The notes beneath the pieces are model-generated. The model worked only from the letters and a program-made list of their open reading frames with translations, had not been told where the DNA came from and did not search any database. From Oscillospiraceae bacterium (lineage in GTDB: Bacteria; Bacillota; Clostridia; Oscillospirales; Oscillospiraceae): DNA of 6,087 nt. Of the stretch, positions 5,590 through 6,087 are shown one piece after another. The stretch spans positions 1-6,087 of the forward strand of contig WQRL01000120.1 of assembly GCA_009786775.1 (NCBI GenBank). The letters are read 5' to 3'. The position numbers and the translations under genes were made by a program. Every line of letters starts with the position of its first letter. The first letter of the stretch is position 1.

Positions 5590-6087
5590 ATGAACGGCTT
5601 GAAACTAACACGCGAATACTTCAAAAGCACCGCCGAACCGAGCCTTAAAACATATTTCCCGGCCCTATACCCACGCCTCGCCGCAGGCCTTGTAGGCAAC
5701 GGCTCAGAATGCCTGGGCTATGACGATGAGCTTTCCCGCGACCATGACTGGGGAATTGATTTCTTCATCTGGACTACAGAGGCCGACAAAGGCTTCATAC
5801 CCAAGCTCTCCGAGTGGAAACTTGACCTGTTTGAAACATCTCCGCCTGAGTTTTCACCTGTCCGTTCAGGCTACGGCGCTCAAACCGGCGTCATGACCTG
5901 CGGAGGCTTCTATCAGTCTTTGATAGGCGCGCCTGAGGGACCTAAAACTCTCGGCGAGTGGCTCCGCGTGCCTGAGGAAAATTTTGCGCTTGCTACAAAC
6001 GGCGAGGTATTCATTGATGGGGCAGGTGAATTTTCTAAAACCCGGAACTCTCTTCAAAAACACTACCCCGAGGATCTGCGCAAAAAG
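5590..6087 (+). CDS. DUF4037 nucleotidyltransferase-like protein, N-terminal part (cut by window edge)
   Basis: The frame runs 166 residues to the right edge without a stop. The opening MNGLKLTREYFKSTAEPSLK leads to GNGSECLGYDDELSRDHDWG (36-55), which has the shape of the polymerase-beta nucleotidyltransferase signature: GS, then a D/S-rich turn and alternating acidic residues (Asp51, Asp53). This run is what I recall from DUF4037 proteins, which typically total under 300 residues, so the C-terminal half is missing. Such a fold would transfer a nucleotide to a protein, RNA or small molecule, but no substrate is known. AAGGG (5578-5582) lies 7 bases before the ATG, and only 3 bases separate it from the TPR stop codon, so it belongs to the same operon. 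Codon use matches its neighbours. Confidence in the gene is high; confidence in activity is modest. Confidence 0.87.
   Translation, partial: MNGLKLTREYFKSTAEPSLKTYFPALYPRLAAGLVGNGSECLGYDDELSRDHDWGIDFFIWTTEADKGFIPKLSEWKLDLFETSPPEFSPVRSGYGAQTGVMTCGGFYQSLIGAPEGPKTLGEWLRVPEENFALATNGEVFIDGAGEFSKTRNSLQKHYPEDLRKK

Noticed and set aside
4041..6087. MNT-HEPN type toxin-antitoxin system
   Set aside because: The nucleotidyltransferase-like member fits, but the DUF4125 product shows no R-x4-6-H HEPN motif, and the TPR gene and sizes do not match the known two-gene layout.

Overview
The window looks like chromosomal DNA from an anaerobic Bacillota, most likely Clostridia. The supporting signs are moderate GC with AT-rich spacers, strong AGGAGG-type ribosome sites, a TatD-linked-type radical SAM protein, an RpiR regulator, and a DUF4125/TPR/DUF4037 gene set. 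This placement is inferred from family content and is not proved.

Layout. Two transcription units diverge from a 288-base spacer (3753-4040). Leftward (minus strand) come a radical SAM protein (3171-3752), a membrane-anchored serine beta-lactamase-like hydrolase (1694-3145), an RpiR/SIS transcription regulator (832-1608) and, after a 455-base gap, the N-terminal part of an APC-family amino acid permease that runs off the left edge (1-376). Rightward (plus strand) come a DUF4125 protein (4041-4697), a six-repeat TPR protein (4681-5586) and the N-terminal part of a DUF4037 nucleotidyltransferase-like protein that runs off the right edge (5590-6087). The rightward three are tightly coupled: a 17-base overlap, then a 3-base gap.

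Non-coding structure. The gap between regulator and permease (377-831) is rich in structure. It holds a 203-base foldback element with 43-base arms (40/43 complementary), two 19-base direct repeats that resemble the foldback tip, a cluster of GTAAC/GTTAC half-sites including a 19-base palindrome (a likely operator), and a long leader hairpin abutting the permease ribosome binding site. The divergent spacer 3753-4040 holds two back-to-back sigma-70-like promoters, and a 7-base dyad brackets the rightward -10 box.

How the genes may work together. The radical SAM and hydrolase genes (25-base gap) probably share a transcript, possibly extending into the regulator. The RpiR protein may control the adjacent permease. 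The DUF4125-TPR-DUF4037 trio is probably one functional module with a nucleotidyltransferase-fold member and a TPR scaffold; its biochemical role is unknown and it is the best candidate here for an undescribed system. No RNA genes, CRISPR arrays or transposase genes were seen.
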